Part shown: in pieces, positions 45,833 to 56,058 of the stretch
Numbering within the stretch: position 1 is the stretch's first letter
Layout of the letters: every line of letters begins with the position of its first letter
NCBI RefSeq assembly: GCF_004011695.2
Contig: NC_082413.1
Location: 744,001-808,000 of the forward strand
Source: Ascochyta rabiei
Taxonomy: Eukaryota; Ascomycota; Dothideomycetes; Pleosporales; Didymellaceae
Direction of reading: 5' to 3'
DNA length: 64,000 bases
Notes under the pieces: generated by a model
Told to the model about the DNA's origin: nothing
Databases searched by the model: none
Seen by the model: only the letters and a program-made list of their open reading frames with translations
Position numbers and translations under genes: made by a program

Positions 45833-47773
45833 ATGGCAACCCCGCCTTCTTCGCGAGGTTCCTCTCTCGACTGCACCTTTCTACCAGCTACGCTCGATCC
45901 GAAGCCTATTTTCAACCGATCAACAACCTCCATGAGCGTACCGAGGTCAGAGTACCTGCGCCATGCGCTTCAGGCCCGGCGAGCTCAGAACACCCCGGTC
46001 CAGAGCACGCCCGCACCGATCGATACTCTTCCTCCGCGTCCTGCAGCATCAACACCCCTGGCCCTGCAAACCCCGGCTACATCGCCTGACGCGTTTGATG
46101 AGTATGACCTCCCCGAAGAGCTTATGACTCCAGAATCCCCCATTCACAGGCGGCGGCCAAATGAGAAAGACAATACACCTCCGCGCGGCAAGACAAACTT
46201 GGAGCTGAGCGCTGAGGTTGAAAAGCTGAAGGATGAGTTGATCAAGCAGAACATTCGGGTGGAATTGCTAAAGAAAAACAATCACGAGCTACAGAACAAG
46301 TGGGTGCAGGCTAAAGAAGAAACAGAGCTGCTTAGCGTCTTGCGAGAGGAGAATCGTGAGTTGGCAGAGGAAAACAAACTGCTGGCAGAGAAGCTGGAGG
46401 GTCTCAAAGAATATGAAGACCAACTCGACGATCTGAGTAGCGAAGTTGACACGCTGTGGTATGAAAGGAAAGAAGTGGAACAGGCAAACGCAACACTGAG
46501 GGAGGAAGTGTTGAATCTCGCCAGAGTCAACAACGAAGCTGTAGCGAATATGCAAGATCAACAGGGCGCTTTCGAAGAAGCTGTGGAGATGATTACCAAC
46601 TTGGAAAGCGAAAAACTGCATCTTAAAGAGGAAGTTAGCAATCTGAAGAAGAGGGTTATTGCGATAGAGTCGAGGCAGCTCGACGGTAGCGCCAAGTACC
46701 CTCAGCGCGTTTGCAGCATCGATGAAGGCCGTCCCACGACCAGCTACGACGATTCGGATTATTACAGCCAGCCGGCCACACCGCGTGCCGATGTTGACAG
46801 AGACGCTCTGTCCGTCCGGTCAGGAACGTCAGTTCAGTCGAAGAGGTTCATTGAGATGAGCAAAGAACGCACACGATCAGCGCGCAATCTGTCGAAGAGA
46901 ATGTCAGACGCTTCTCTGAGAGCCACCAGCGTGATGTCCACTGTGCAGCTCCCTGAAGTGCCGTACCTACCTCAAGAGTTTGCGCGAGTGACTCCCCAAT
47001 TGGTCGATGAGCGTTTCAGGGAGCGGAGGTATCGTCAAGGGCCAGGCGTCGAGCAACATGTTGCTAGATCCGGTGCAGACCTCCGCCGGCCTGCTACCGT
47101 CGCTCCCGTACAGATACACCAGCCTTCTGGACTTCGGAGTTTATATCGCCCTGATCCGTTGCAACGCTCAAACACTTCACGACCCTCATCGAGCCACACT
47201 CCCACAGCAAGCAGCAGTCCGGAGCCTAGAAGCCGTACGCAGTCTCTTGTCGATCCTTTTCCAGCACCGCCTCCACGCATGAGCAGCCGTCACGCACACA
47301 CTACCAGTGACGATTATCTGCGTCTCCAAGCATCCGGCAGCATGCTAGGAGCCGCCACCATGACCGGTATTGTCATGGAATCAGGAGCGCAAGATGAAGA
47401 ACAAGAGCAAGTACTAACCACGTGGACTTCAATACACCCTCGTTCTTCGACGAAATCCTTACTAACAGCATCACCCTTACTAGATGGCCCAGACAGAGAA
47501 CGATGGTGGAAAGACACAGAAAAGGTGAGGCCGCTGAGGACAAGGGCGACGACGAGGACGCTCAAAGGGGATTTCTCCTTGGACGAAGGAGGTTCGGCAT
47601 CAAGAACCTTCGCCGCTAGAGCAGAGGGAATCAGGACGAATCCTGCGACGCCCGCTGGCGAGAAGCCAGGGATGGACTTCCTTTTCAATCCAAATGAGAA
47701 CGAAGAGCAGTTCATGAAGAAGACCATGACAAAGGTCAAGGGGAGTATACGGAGACGGAACGGAAACGAGTGA
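45833..47773 (+). CDS. Long coiled-coil protein of unknown function
   Basis: A single exon of 646 codons from the ATG at 45833 (MATPPSSRGSS); a second in-frame ATG (SMSVPRSEYL) could also be used. Residues 1-115 are disordered with a conserved-looking SEYLRHALQARRAQ element and Pro-rich TPESPIHRRRP. A continuous coiled coil spans about 120-285 (ELSAEVEKLKDELIKQNIRV and following heptads). The rest is Ser/Arg-rich and disordered, with WWKDTEKVRPL and a basic end. The build resembles microtubule-organising or spindle-pole proteins, but I see no diagnostic motif and leave it unassigned. A 3' overlapping open frame with two hydrophobic stretches follows directly (see findings). Confidence 0.82.
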   Translation: MATPPSSRGSSLDCTFLPATLDPKPIFNRSTTSMSVPRSEYLRHALQARRAQNTPVQSTPAPIDTLPPRPAASTPLALQTPATSPDAFDEYDLPEELMTPESPIHRRRPNEKDNTPPRGKTNLELSAEVEKLKDELIKQNIRVELLKKNNHELQNKWVQAKEETELLSVLREENRELAEENKLLAEKLEGLKEYEDQLDDLSSEVDTLWYERKEVEQANATLREEVLNLARVNNEAVANMQDQQGAFEEAVEMITNLESEKLHLKEEVSNLKKRVIAIESRQLDGSAKYPQRVCSIDEGRPTTSYDDSDYYSQPATPRADVDRDALSVRSGTSVQSKRFIEMSKERTRSARNLSKRMSDASLRATSVMSTVQLPEVPYLPQEFARVTPQLVDERFRERRYRQGPGVEQHVARSGADLRRPATVAPVQIHQPSGLRSLYRPDPLQRSNTSRPSSSHTPTASSSPEPRSRTQSLVDPFPAPPPRMSSRHAHTTSDDYLRLQASGSMLGAATMTGIVMESGAQDEEQEQVLTTWTSIHPRSSTKSLLTASPLLDGPDRERWWKDTEKVRPLRTRATTRTLKGDFSLDEGGSASRTFAARAEGIRTNPATPAGEKPGMDFLFNPNENEEQFMKKTMTKVKGSIRRRNGNE

Positions 47774-48218
47774 AGAGAGTTGATGACTGGACGTTTTATG
47801 ATTCCCTTTGTCTGATGATTGGATTTGGCACGGCGTTACTTTGGGGCGGTTGCGCAAGGACTGGTGATGACACGGTGCGTCAGTTGGAGTGGGTGGTCTT
47901 TTGGCTTTCATGCGTCGGCGCTGCGCTCTTGCAATCTGCTGGCGTGCAGTTGTATCACTATGTCACTAGGAGCATGTTGTATCGAAAGGGACTGGCGAAC
48001 AGCTGGCACGTGATTGCGGAGGTGCCACGTTGACTCCGCGATTCCGCTGCGCCCCGGTTCCGTCATGGCCCTTGCTGCACCTTCTTGCCCGCTCCTGGCT
48101 CCTTCTTCCTTTCTGCGCAGCCATCAGACTATGCACGAGCAGCCATAACCCGCGCTGGTCTCTCCACAGCTGCACGCAACCACGCAACCACGCAACCGCG
48201 CAACCACACCACTGCGCG
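47774..48218. other. Gap between the coiled-coil gene and DSC2
   Basis: About 445 bp. A frame from 47770 to 48033, without an ATG, overlaps the preceding stop and codes for two hydrophobic stretches; I list it as a finding rather than a gene. Simple CAACCACG-like repeats occur at about 48170-48210. Confidence 0.5.
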
Positions 48219-49172
48219 ATGATTTCCTCGGGCTTCACCAACGCGCCCGTGTCGCAGCTCATCGTCTTCTCCACCGTCATCGGCGCCCTCGTCGCAACCA
48301 CCACCGACACCCGCCACTACCTGCCGATTGCGGTCGTGCCGCACATCTGGGGCTACGGCCAGCTTTGGCGGTTGCTGACGTGGGCCTCGTTCTTCACCAA
48401 CAGCACCGAGGTCTTGTTTGGCGTGCTGGCCTTTTACCAATTGAGGGTCTTGGAGCGACTGTGGGGGAGTCGAAAGTTTCTTGTACGCCTGCCCCCCCCC
48501 CCCCCAGCCTACAAAGCTGCCGAGTCAGAAGACTGAGATGCTAACACTGTCTGTCTGCAGAGCTTCCTCATCGCAACACTTCCATACACAACCCTGATGC
48601 CCCCGCTCATCCTCACCTTCGTCCTCCGCCCGCTTACGTTTGGATACGTCAACTACCTCCCTTCGGGCCCGACGTCTATCCTCTTCGCCCTCCTCGCGAA
48701 CTACTACGCCGCCATCCCGTACACGTACCGGTACCGCATCTCGCCCTCGTCGCCCTCGTCGCCCTCGTCCCAGACAAACCCGACCGCCTCGACCGCGCAA
48801 CAGGCAACGAGCATCTGGTCGCGCTCCCTGACCGTCACGAGCAAAGCCACGTCGTACCTCGCGCCCTGCCAGCTCGCGCTCTCGCAGCTCCCCGGCTCAC
48901 TGCTCGCTGCAGCCGTCGGTTGGGCCGTGGGCACGGCGTACAGAAGGGATCTGCTGCCGGGGGCCTATAGCTGGAGGGTGCCCGGGTGGATGGTCGGGCA
49001 GGAAGAGGGCGACAAAGGCGGGTTCGAGGGGCTGAGACAGCGGCTGGAGAGCGAGCGGGGCGATGGGGCTAGTACGGGGATTCTGGCGGGCGAGACGGGC
49101 GCGACTGGCGCGGTCAGGCAGAGAAGGACGTTGGGCGATATGCTGGGGGAGCAGTTTCGTGGACGGGGATGA
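48219..49172 (+). CDS. DSC2: DSC E3 ubiquitin ligase subunit 2, rhomboid-like
   Basis: Exons 48219-48482 and 48561-49172, joined across a 78-bp intron, give 291 aa. The ATG at 48219 (MISSGFTNAPVSQ) is chosen because the upstream extension has no ATG and is low-complexity. The N-terminal part fits the Dsc2 family: TNAPVSQ, then WGYGQLWRLLTW, NSTEVLFG and RVLERLWGSRKF. About five or six hydrophobic segments follow the rhomboid pseudoprotease pattern. The Dsc complex in the Golgi/ER ubiquitylates SREBP-type factors for their activation in low oxygen or sterol, and membrane proteins for degradation. A Ser/Pro-rich insert lies near residue 150. I do not see a clear C-terminal UBA domain. The intron carries a run of 14 C (48492-48505). 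Confidence 0.85.
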
Positions 49173-49339
49173 AGGGGAGTGAGAATGTCGTTGTTTCCGT
49201 GAGGACGTTGAAACAAACGCGCGAGCAGCAGCTAGCATGAAATGCACACAAGATTTCTCTTCCACGCTCACACCCTCGTGGTATTTCTGCCGTTCTGCAC
49301 CACAAAAGCGAGTCCAGCTCTAGTCACTTGTTCCTACTC

Positions 49340-51519
49340 TCACGCGCCACGAACCCCTCCATCCATCCACTCTCCCTCTCCCTCTTGCTCCCTCACAAAC
49401 AAACACACATCGACCCCTCCCCCGGCACCAGCACCAGCCAGCACGTCGGCGTGCGCAACGCGCATGCCCCACATCAGCAGCCTGACGCCGAGGTTCTCCG
49501 TCGGCCCATCGACGAACGCTGGTCCGGCGCGGTGCCGTACGAAGCGCAGACCCAGATCGTCGAGCACATCGCTCGGACCCAGCGGGTGAGCCTCGCGCTG
49601 GCTCTGGGCGTGGGAGCCGTCCAGGGCCAAGAAATCGCCCAGGTGCTCGTCGAGGAAGGCGTACGTTTGCGCGTCTTCGATGCCGTCTTCGAGGCGGGGC
49701 AAGGGGTGTGCGGCGGTGAGGCGGGTGAGCAGCGTTGCGTTGAGGCCGCTGGCGTTGTCGGCGTTTGTGAGGATCAAGGCGGCAAACGTGATGAGCAGGA
49801 GCGTCCATGTGAGCCGCGCGTCTTGCGGGTCGCGGAGGTTGTGCTTCTGCGTTCCTTGGGCGAAGCGGGATGCTGCGTCGGGGTATTCGGCGTGCAGAGC
49901 GGTGAGGCCGTTGCTAAGGGTTAGGAGGGAGGAGCGCTGTGGGAGGGTGGCGTGCGGGGCCACGCGCAGAGCGTCGATGGCGGATTGCAGTTCGAGGCGC
50001 ACGGCGTGGATGATGCGTGCCTGGCCATCTCGGTAGGATTTTGCGAATCGCTGCTTCGTGTTGGCTGGCTCCGCGTTGAGGGTGAGTGGGAGGGTGGAGC
50101 TCCGCTGCGTAAGAGCCTGGTGTAGCAGCACCAGCACTCCTACGGTGATCCTCTCCTGTGGTCTTTCAACATTGACCTCATCCAGTGCGGTCTCCGTGCT
50201 GAGGAGGGTCTGAATGAAGAAAAAGTGTACAATGTATGGAGGGATGCCTTGAAAGAATGGCACGCGATTGTCGTAGCGTCCGAATGGGTGGCCTTTGGCG
50301 CGGAGGAAATGCTGCTCCTTGTTTGGGTCTGTAGAAAGAAATGTCTTGTCCATACCGAACGGTACGCTGGAAGGGTCCAAGAGACCCATATGTGTGGCGT
50401 ATTGCTGAAGCTCCGGCTGGAAGGCAAGTTTTAGGGCGAACTGCTCGATGGGGTTATTCTCGAGGCAGAAGCCGTATCCGAGGAGCAGTTCGTCATTCTG
50501 CTTGGGAGCATAGTTGTTGAAGAGCTCTTCACCCTCTCTAAAGTGGCTGCTCTCCAGACATCGAAGAGTGAAAGACTGACGTGGTTTGAAGTCCCACTCT
50601 ACTTTTGCAGTTACGGAGTGGTTGAGTATATCGACGACTGGGAAGAGGATAGGGACAGTATCAATCTCTGGCAGAATGTGTGTAGAGATGAACGCTCGGG
50701 ATGTGAAAATAGTAGCAGCCCATAGGAGCGATTTGCTGATGATTGTCAGTACAATACTTACCCACCTTGTCTGTCGGTTTGCGAGAGGGATGGTCGAGAA
50801 CCTGGCCTACCACCGAAATCTTTGTTACTGACTCGGATGGATAGTCGAGTGATCTATACGACAACAAGCTCTGTGAAGGCACGGCTGAGTGTTTTTGGCG
50901 TGGTAGTGCTAGGATTGCGGAATTCACTGCTGCGGCACACTTACAAGTCTACTTCATCAGCCCAAGCAACACCGACATCTTTCAATATGCTAAGAGCGTA
51001 CTCCCACTGCTGATGCATGTCTGCCTTTCTCTCCTTAGCAGCAGGCGCTAGGCTGGTGCCAGCCAGGAAAACTACATCATCCTCATCGAACCAGAGAGGT
51101 GTTGACATACTCTCCGGCCCAGGCAGACATGCGATGTAATTCCACCATGGGGATTCTTTGCCCTTGCTGCGCTGCTCAATCAAAAGCAGGTACGCCAGTG
51201 TGTGGTCAGGTAACTTGCCACGGCACTGCTGAAGAGGGCTCGTAATCGGTAGCACCTCTCTTTGCTCAGGGTCTAGGTTGAGAACCGAGAGCGTCAGCTC
51301 CAGAGGGCAAGTCACCACCTCTGGTGTTGTCGGCCTCAACGCTCGCATGTGATGGCCCTGAGAGTCGTTGTACACAATCTGAACATCCGGGCTCAGCCAG
51401 CCTCGATTCTGAGTAAACCACGAAACGAGCTCTTCGGCCATCGGATGCGTGCTGAAACCGTGACTGGAGTTCGACGATGCCTCAAGGCCATGTTCGGATT
51501 GGCGCTGGTCTGATGACAT
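49340..51519 (-). CDS. SET-domain lysine methyltransferase, RuBisCO-LSMT/SETD6-like
   Basis: Two exons, 51519-50945 and 50735-49340, joined across a 209-bp intron (GTAAGT donor, CATCAG acceptor), give 656 aa. The join restores WADEVDF followed by SLLWAATIFTSRAF in phase. The split SET domain is visible: the N-terminal part with WWNYIACLP, the substrate-insert region, the PVVDILNHS motif and the EELFNNYAPKQNDELLLGYGF motif that bind S-adenosylmethionine and form the active site. A C-terminal Rubis-subs-bind-like helical domain follows. Fungal members methylate ribosomal or other non-histone proteins; the substrate here is unknown. The intron is longer than the others in this window, so a small extra exon inside it is possible. 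The last 30 residues are Gly-rich and may not be the native end. The gene is convergent with DSC2, 167 bp away. Confidence 0.85.
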
Positions 51520-53105
51520 GGTGGTTTGACTTGAGGCTCTGGGCTGCTGACGAGAGCCTCGATTGCAGCCAATTCGGCCGCAGTGGGATTCGAATCGAGC
51601 TGAGTTCCGTCACCCTCGTACTTGCGGCTGCTTGGGCGAGTTCGATTTGCTGGATCAGCTCACGCGTCCACGATCGAGTCAGCCTCGGCGCAAAATTTGA
51701 CGCAGAGCACGGAAAGCGGATGACAGCGGATACCGGTCGGAGGAAGTGACAGGGCGAGAACAGGACCAGAAACGATTCTGCAGAGGGTGCAAGACGAGCG
51801 GGGATGCAGAAAAGATGCAGCAACTGGCTGATGCTTGTGTGGTGTGGGCGCATCGGCGAGCGGTGAGGGGTGTTGGTTGGACGTTGAAGTTTTCATGCGG
51901 CCCTCTTTGAGGGCGACCCATCTGGTTCATATCAACGCTACATGGCGTCTCGCTCAAGCTCTTCAAGCCTGCAAGCAGTCTCTCTTGGAGACAGTCCAAT
52001 GCTTCATCAGAGCTGAGATGACATGTGATCAGGCTGTTCATCGATATCGCCCAAGGCTCGAGGTTACACAGCTCGCTTGAGCCTACCGTGGCCCGGCTGG
52101 CAGCCAATGAGGATTGAGCGGTTGCGTATACGATCAATACGGGCGGGCGTACTTGAGCTGCAGGTCTTGGGCGGTGTTGCACACATCAGATGTTGCAGGT
52201 CGACAGCGTCCGGACGAGAACGGGAATGACGGTTGTAGAAGCTGTCGCAGTCTCCACTTTCGGATTCATTCTAGGCACAGCTGTGTCCTGAGGGCTAGCA
52301 GGGCTGGCAGGGCTACCGAGGGCCACCGAAGGCCGGGCATGGCTGCAGTGACGGCGCATTTCGGGCCCGTGTTTCGTGTGCTGAGGTCTTGTTTGCCAAG
52401 CAGCTAGGAGACGGTGGAACAGGGCAAGTTTGCAACGGCCTGGCCACAGTCGCATGAAACAGAGGAGATGAACGAATGAGCGAGGCGTCTGTGCAGCGTG
52501 CTTGACCAGAAGCACAGCAGTGTTGTCTGGGACTCCCATGCACTAACGGTACCGGGACGACTGGCAGTGACGGCGTTGAAGGGTGCCTCGTGCGTGAAGC
52601 GACGGACAACAGATGGCTAGGCCGTTGACTGTGCGGCGGCAGAAAGAGTTTGAGCGTGTGATGAGGGGAATTGCAAGAGCCGACCATCCGCGTGCATTGT
52701 CCAGCGCCGAATGGCATGTCTTCTACTGAAGGCGCCGTCACGTCTGTCGTCCGTCGTCTGTCGTCTGTCCCTCTGCCACCACTGTTCTATCATCCTGAGA
52801 CTGATGGTGCATCCCGCTCGCTTGCAGGGTGCCATTGGCTGTCGCTCCCCTGCATAAGATCAGCTTGTGCTAGCTGTGGCTTGTAAGTAGTCAGCCCTTG
52901 TTGCCGTGGACCATGGCCTGTGGACACAAAGCACATGCACAGAGATTGTGCATTTGGCGGAGAGGGCCTCCACGGTCCCCTCCAACCTCCAGGCGCACTG
53001 TTCTGCGGCACTCAAATAGAACCATGGCCGCCTGCTGCTTGCTCCCCCCTTTCCGGCGCGCGTCTCTGCACAAAGAAAAAGTACTGATTGCGCTCTCAGT
53101 ATGCC
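51520..53105. other. Divergent intergenic region between the SET gene and the 734-aa gene
   Basis: About 1.6 kb with only short frames on both strands. It should hold the promoters of both flanking genes. I recognise no other gene or repeat. Confidence 0.5.
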
Positions 53106-55310
53106 ATGCCCGTCACCGTCGCAGGTGCAATGCTGCTGGACATGTTGACCGCCGATGCTGCCGCCAAACACGGCCATGAATACTCTCCACCACGCCGCCT
53201 GCCCTCACCGGCCAACGTCAAGAACGGCGCCTTCTCACTGGTCCAGATGCCGCTTTCCGTTCTCGGCTCCGTCTTGAGATACCAAACACCGTCGCCGGCA
53301 ACTGAACACTTCGACGACACGAGCACGAGCACGAGCACGAGCACGCCCACGCCCACGAAGCATGTGACCAACGCAGCCTCGCCTATGCTCCCTCCCTACA
53401 GCCCCACCACCACCACCGCCACCACCACCGCCACTGCCACCGCCACTGCCACCGCCACTGCCACCACCACCAAGGTCGACTTCCCCGCCCCCTCTCGGTC
53501 CGTCTCCTCCGGCAGCAGCGCAGTCGCCGACGAGAAGCCCAAGAAGCGCGCGCCTCGCCCCAAGACGTCGTACATCATCGCCCACCCACCCCCCACCGTC
53601 CACCCTCGCTCCAAGCTGCACCTACGCCCCAAGGTCCAACTGCAGCTCCACCAGGTCTTGGCCTCGCAGCGCCCAAAACCCGTATATGAAGTCATCCCCT
53701 TTGCCCTGCTCGCTCCCCGCTCCACGCGCCGTCTCGCCCGCACCTTCAACACTCGGGAGAGGCTTGGCCACAATGACCTCCTCATAGTGAAGGCCGCGGC
53801 GTACGGTCAGACAGATGAGAACCAACAGTCCGACGACGAAAGATGGGGGTCTAGAGAAGTCATCGGCGTCATCTGCCCTGGCAGGACGGAGAGAGGTCAG
53901 GTCGTCAGCCACACGGAGATATGCATGGACGATGGGACGAGTCGCTGGGAGGTGACGCCCATGCCCAACGGCGGCTATGAGTTCAACACGCTCGACGAAC
54001 ACGGTCTGGCCAAAAAGGCTCGCTGGGTCGTCAAGCCCCCCATCTCTCGGCGCATTTCTGGTCTTTCCGTCAACTCACAGCTCTCGCCTGGCCTCCCACC
54101 CGCCAAGGACGACGCCAAATGGAACTTCAGCACCATCAGCTCCCACTCAAGGCGCCACCCAGTCATTGCAAGCATGACTCGCACTCGCATCGACGTGAAC
54201 GACACATATGTCATGCCAGCCGCCACGCAGCCATCGACACCTAATGCCCATATCCCTGCATCTCCTGCGCTCACCCCCGCAAACATCGACGCAAACTCCT
54301 TCCTCGATGCCCTCGATTGTTCTCCAATCAAGACCGAAGATGCACTGCGACGCTTCATCGTTGTGAGCGGCATCTGGGTCTCTGCCCTTCACGAAAGTCA
54401 CGAGCATTCTGGCTCACCGCTATGTCCTTCCTTGAACATCTCTGGTAACATTCGTCCTGCAATGTGCCGTACGGTGTCCATGTCTTTCCTCGACTCGCCG
54501 CGCTCGGCATCTCCCGTCTCGATTGACGAACACGAGAAATCTATTCCTAAACTGCTTCGGAGTACACACCGACTAAGCCGCAACCCAAGTTTTACTGATC
54601 CTCCAGCATCTCCTATGTCAGTCAAGACGGCACCTTCCTCTCCCGCCATCAAGACTCGCTCGCGCCGCGCAAACTCTACTGGCACCCACAACCCCTACAG
54701 TTTGACTGGCAGTTTGAAGAGACGCTATGGTGTTCGTTCCCAAGTAGAAACACTCTCTGAAACTGAAGAAGACAAAGAGAACAAACGCAGCGAGGAGATC
54801 TTGCGCCTCAAGCAACTGGCCCTCCCAGTGCCAATTGAGCTATCGTCCGCCGAACAAATACCTGCCCCCACACCGGCGCTCGAGATACCTGCCAGGCCGA
54901 CTGTTCTCTTCATACCAACACCCACCGTTATTCGACCCTCTACTGACGATCCAACCTCTCCTATGTTACTTCCCTCTCCACAGCTTCCCGAATCGGATCG
55001 CACACGCAAATCACAATCGGCATTCAACCCCATCACAACCGCTGGTATGTGGGACTCTGGCGTTGCCGAGGGTCCTGGTATCAAGCGAAGACCAACCAGC
55101 ATGTTCATCATGAACGAGCGGAAGAAGAAGGAAGAGAAGAAGCGTGGAAGAAGTGAGGGGAGGACGAGAAAACAGGAAAGGGAGGTGGTCGATCGCAGCA
55201 CAAGCAAAGAAGACTTGAAGAAGCGTGAAAGGGAGAACAACTGCACTGGAATAAGGAGGAAGCTCAAGAAAAGCCTCAAGGGCATGTTTGGGCAGAAGGA
55301 GAGAGTCTGA
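53106..55310 (+). CDS. Conserved fungal protein of unknown function with a repeat-rich N-terminus
   Basis: A single exon of 734 codons. The ATG at 53106 (MPVTVAGAMLLDML) is chosen over upstream non-ATG codons. Residues 75-125 are Ser/Thr/Ala/Pro repeats encoded by GAGCAC- and GCCACC-type hexamers (about 53325-53475). A better-ordered region follows: KTSYIIAHPPPTVHPRSKLHL, then LQLHQVL and REVIGVICPGRTE with EVTPMPNGGYEF and ARWVVK. I recall a similar region from uncharacterised Pezizomycotina proteins. The C-terminal half is disordered, ending in a very basic helix (KKRERENNCTGIRRKLKKSL). No catalytic motif is seen and I infer no function. It is convergent with GEN1. Confidence 0.83.
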   Translation: MPVTVAGAMLLDMLTADAAAKHGHEYSPPRRLPSPANVKNGAFSLVQMPLSVLGSVLRYQTPSPATEHFDDTSTSTSTSTPTPTKHVTNAASPMLPPYSPTTTTATTTATATATATATATTTKVDFPAPSRSVSSGSSAVADEKPKKRAPRPKTSYIIAHPPPTVHPRSKLHLRPKVQLQLHQVLASQRPKPVYEVIPFALLAPRSTRRLARTFNTRERLGHNDLLIVKAAAYGQTDENQQSDDERWGSREVIGVICPGRTERGQVVSHTEICMDDGTSRWEVTPMPNGGYEFNTLDEHGLAKKARWVVKPPISRRISGLSVNSQLSPGLPPAKDDAKWNFSTISSHSRRHPVIASMTRTRIDVNDTYVMPAATQPSTPNAHIPASPALTPANIDANSFLDALDCSPIKTEDALRRFIVVSGIWVSALHESHEHSGSPLCPSLNISGNIRPAMCRTVSMSFLDSPRSASPVSIDEHEKSIPKLLRSTHRLSRNPSFTDPPASPMSVKTAPSSPAIKTRSRRANSTGTHNPYSLTGSLKRRYGVRSQVETLSETEEDKENKRSEEILRLKQLALPVPIELSSAEQIPAPTPALEIPARPTVLFIPTPTVIRPSTDDPTSPMLLPSPQLPESDRTRKSQSAFNPITTAGMWDSGVAEGPGIKRRPTSMFIMNERKKKEEKKRGRSEGRTRKQEREVVDRSTSKEDLKKRERENNCTGIRRKLKKSLKGMFGQKERV

Positions 55311-56058
55311 GAACGATGTTGGTGCACCCATTCTTTTGATGGTCGTCATTTCATTGCGTTTGATTATACTGCATGGCGGACTGGAAAGCGAGTCCTGTCT
55401 GGCGTTTTCTGGATACAATCTTTTTGGTTTCTACCCACCCTACTCAAGAAGATTCCCAAGTTCAATACCCACTTCATCTGATGGCGCTCAGTACATCACT
55501 ATGCCCTCTTTCCATCCTCCCATTCTTGCAACTCCCGCCTCCTCCCACCGAGATGTCTGCATCTGCAGACCGACGATCGATCGATCACCCTGAAATAAAA
55601 ATAACTTCTCACATGCCTCGATAGGACGATGACTTGACCTCCGCCCGGTTCGGTCCTCGGAGTCCCGCGGAGCTCCGTGGGTCACGACGTACGAGGACCG
55701 CGGGTTTCGTACAACGTCTTCTTGGGTTAGTATTACCGATGAGGGTGACTCGGACGCCATGTGGTCAGGTAAGGCGAGGTGAGGTGAGTCTGGCGAGATG
55801 TGCTGATAGTGGTTACAGTAGGGGATTTCTCGAGTCTAGGGCGAGGTTGACGGACAAGGATAAGGCAGATGTAGATATACCTACAACTCGTCTTATCTCG
55901 CGAATGAGCGTCGATCGGCATGTCAGTTGGGTTGGGTTGGGTGCTTGGATTGCAGTATTACTTGGACAGATTCATGTAGGAGTCCTATTCACATATCCCC
56001 CCCTTTTTTTCTTTTTTTTTCTTTTTTTTTTCTCCGCGCAACAGCAGGATGCGACGTC
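55311..56058. other. Convergent intergenic region between the 734-aa gene and GEN1
   Basis: About 750 bp holding both 3' ends. It contains a 9-bp-arm hairpin (55651-55700) and a C-run followed by a T-rich run (about 55997-56033). No gene is seen. Confidence 0.55.
55651..55700. repeat. GC-rich inverted repeat between convergent genes
   Basis: The outer arms CGGTCCTCG and CGAGGACCG are perfect over 9 bp. The intervening sequence is itself partly palindromic (around CCGCGGAGCTCCGTGG). It may act in transcription termination of either gene, but this is inference. Confidence 0.65.
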
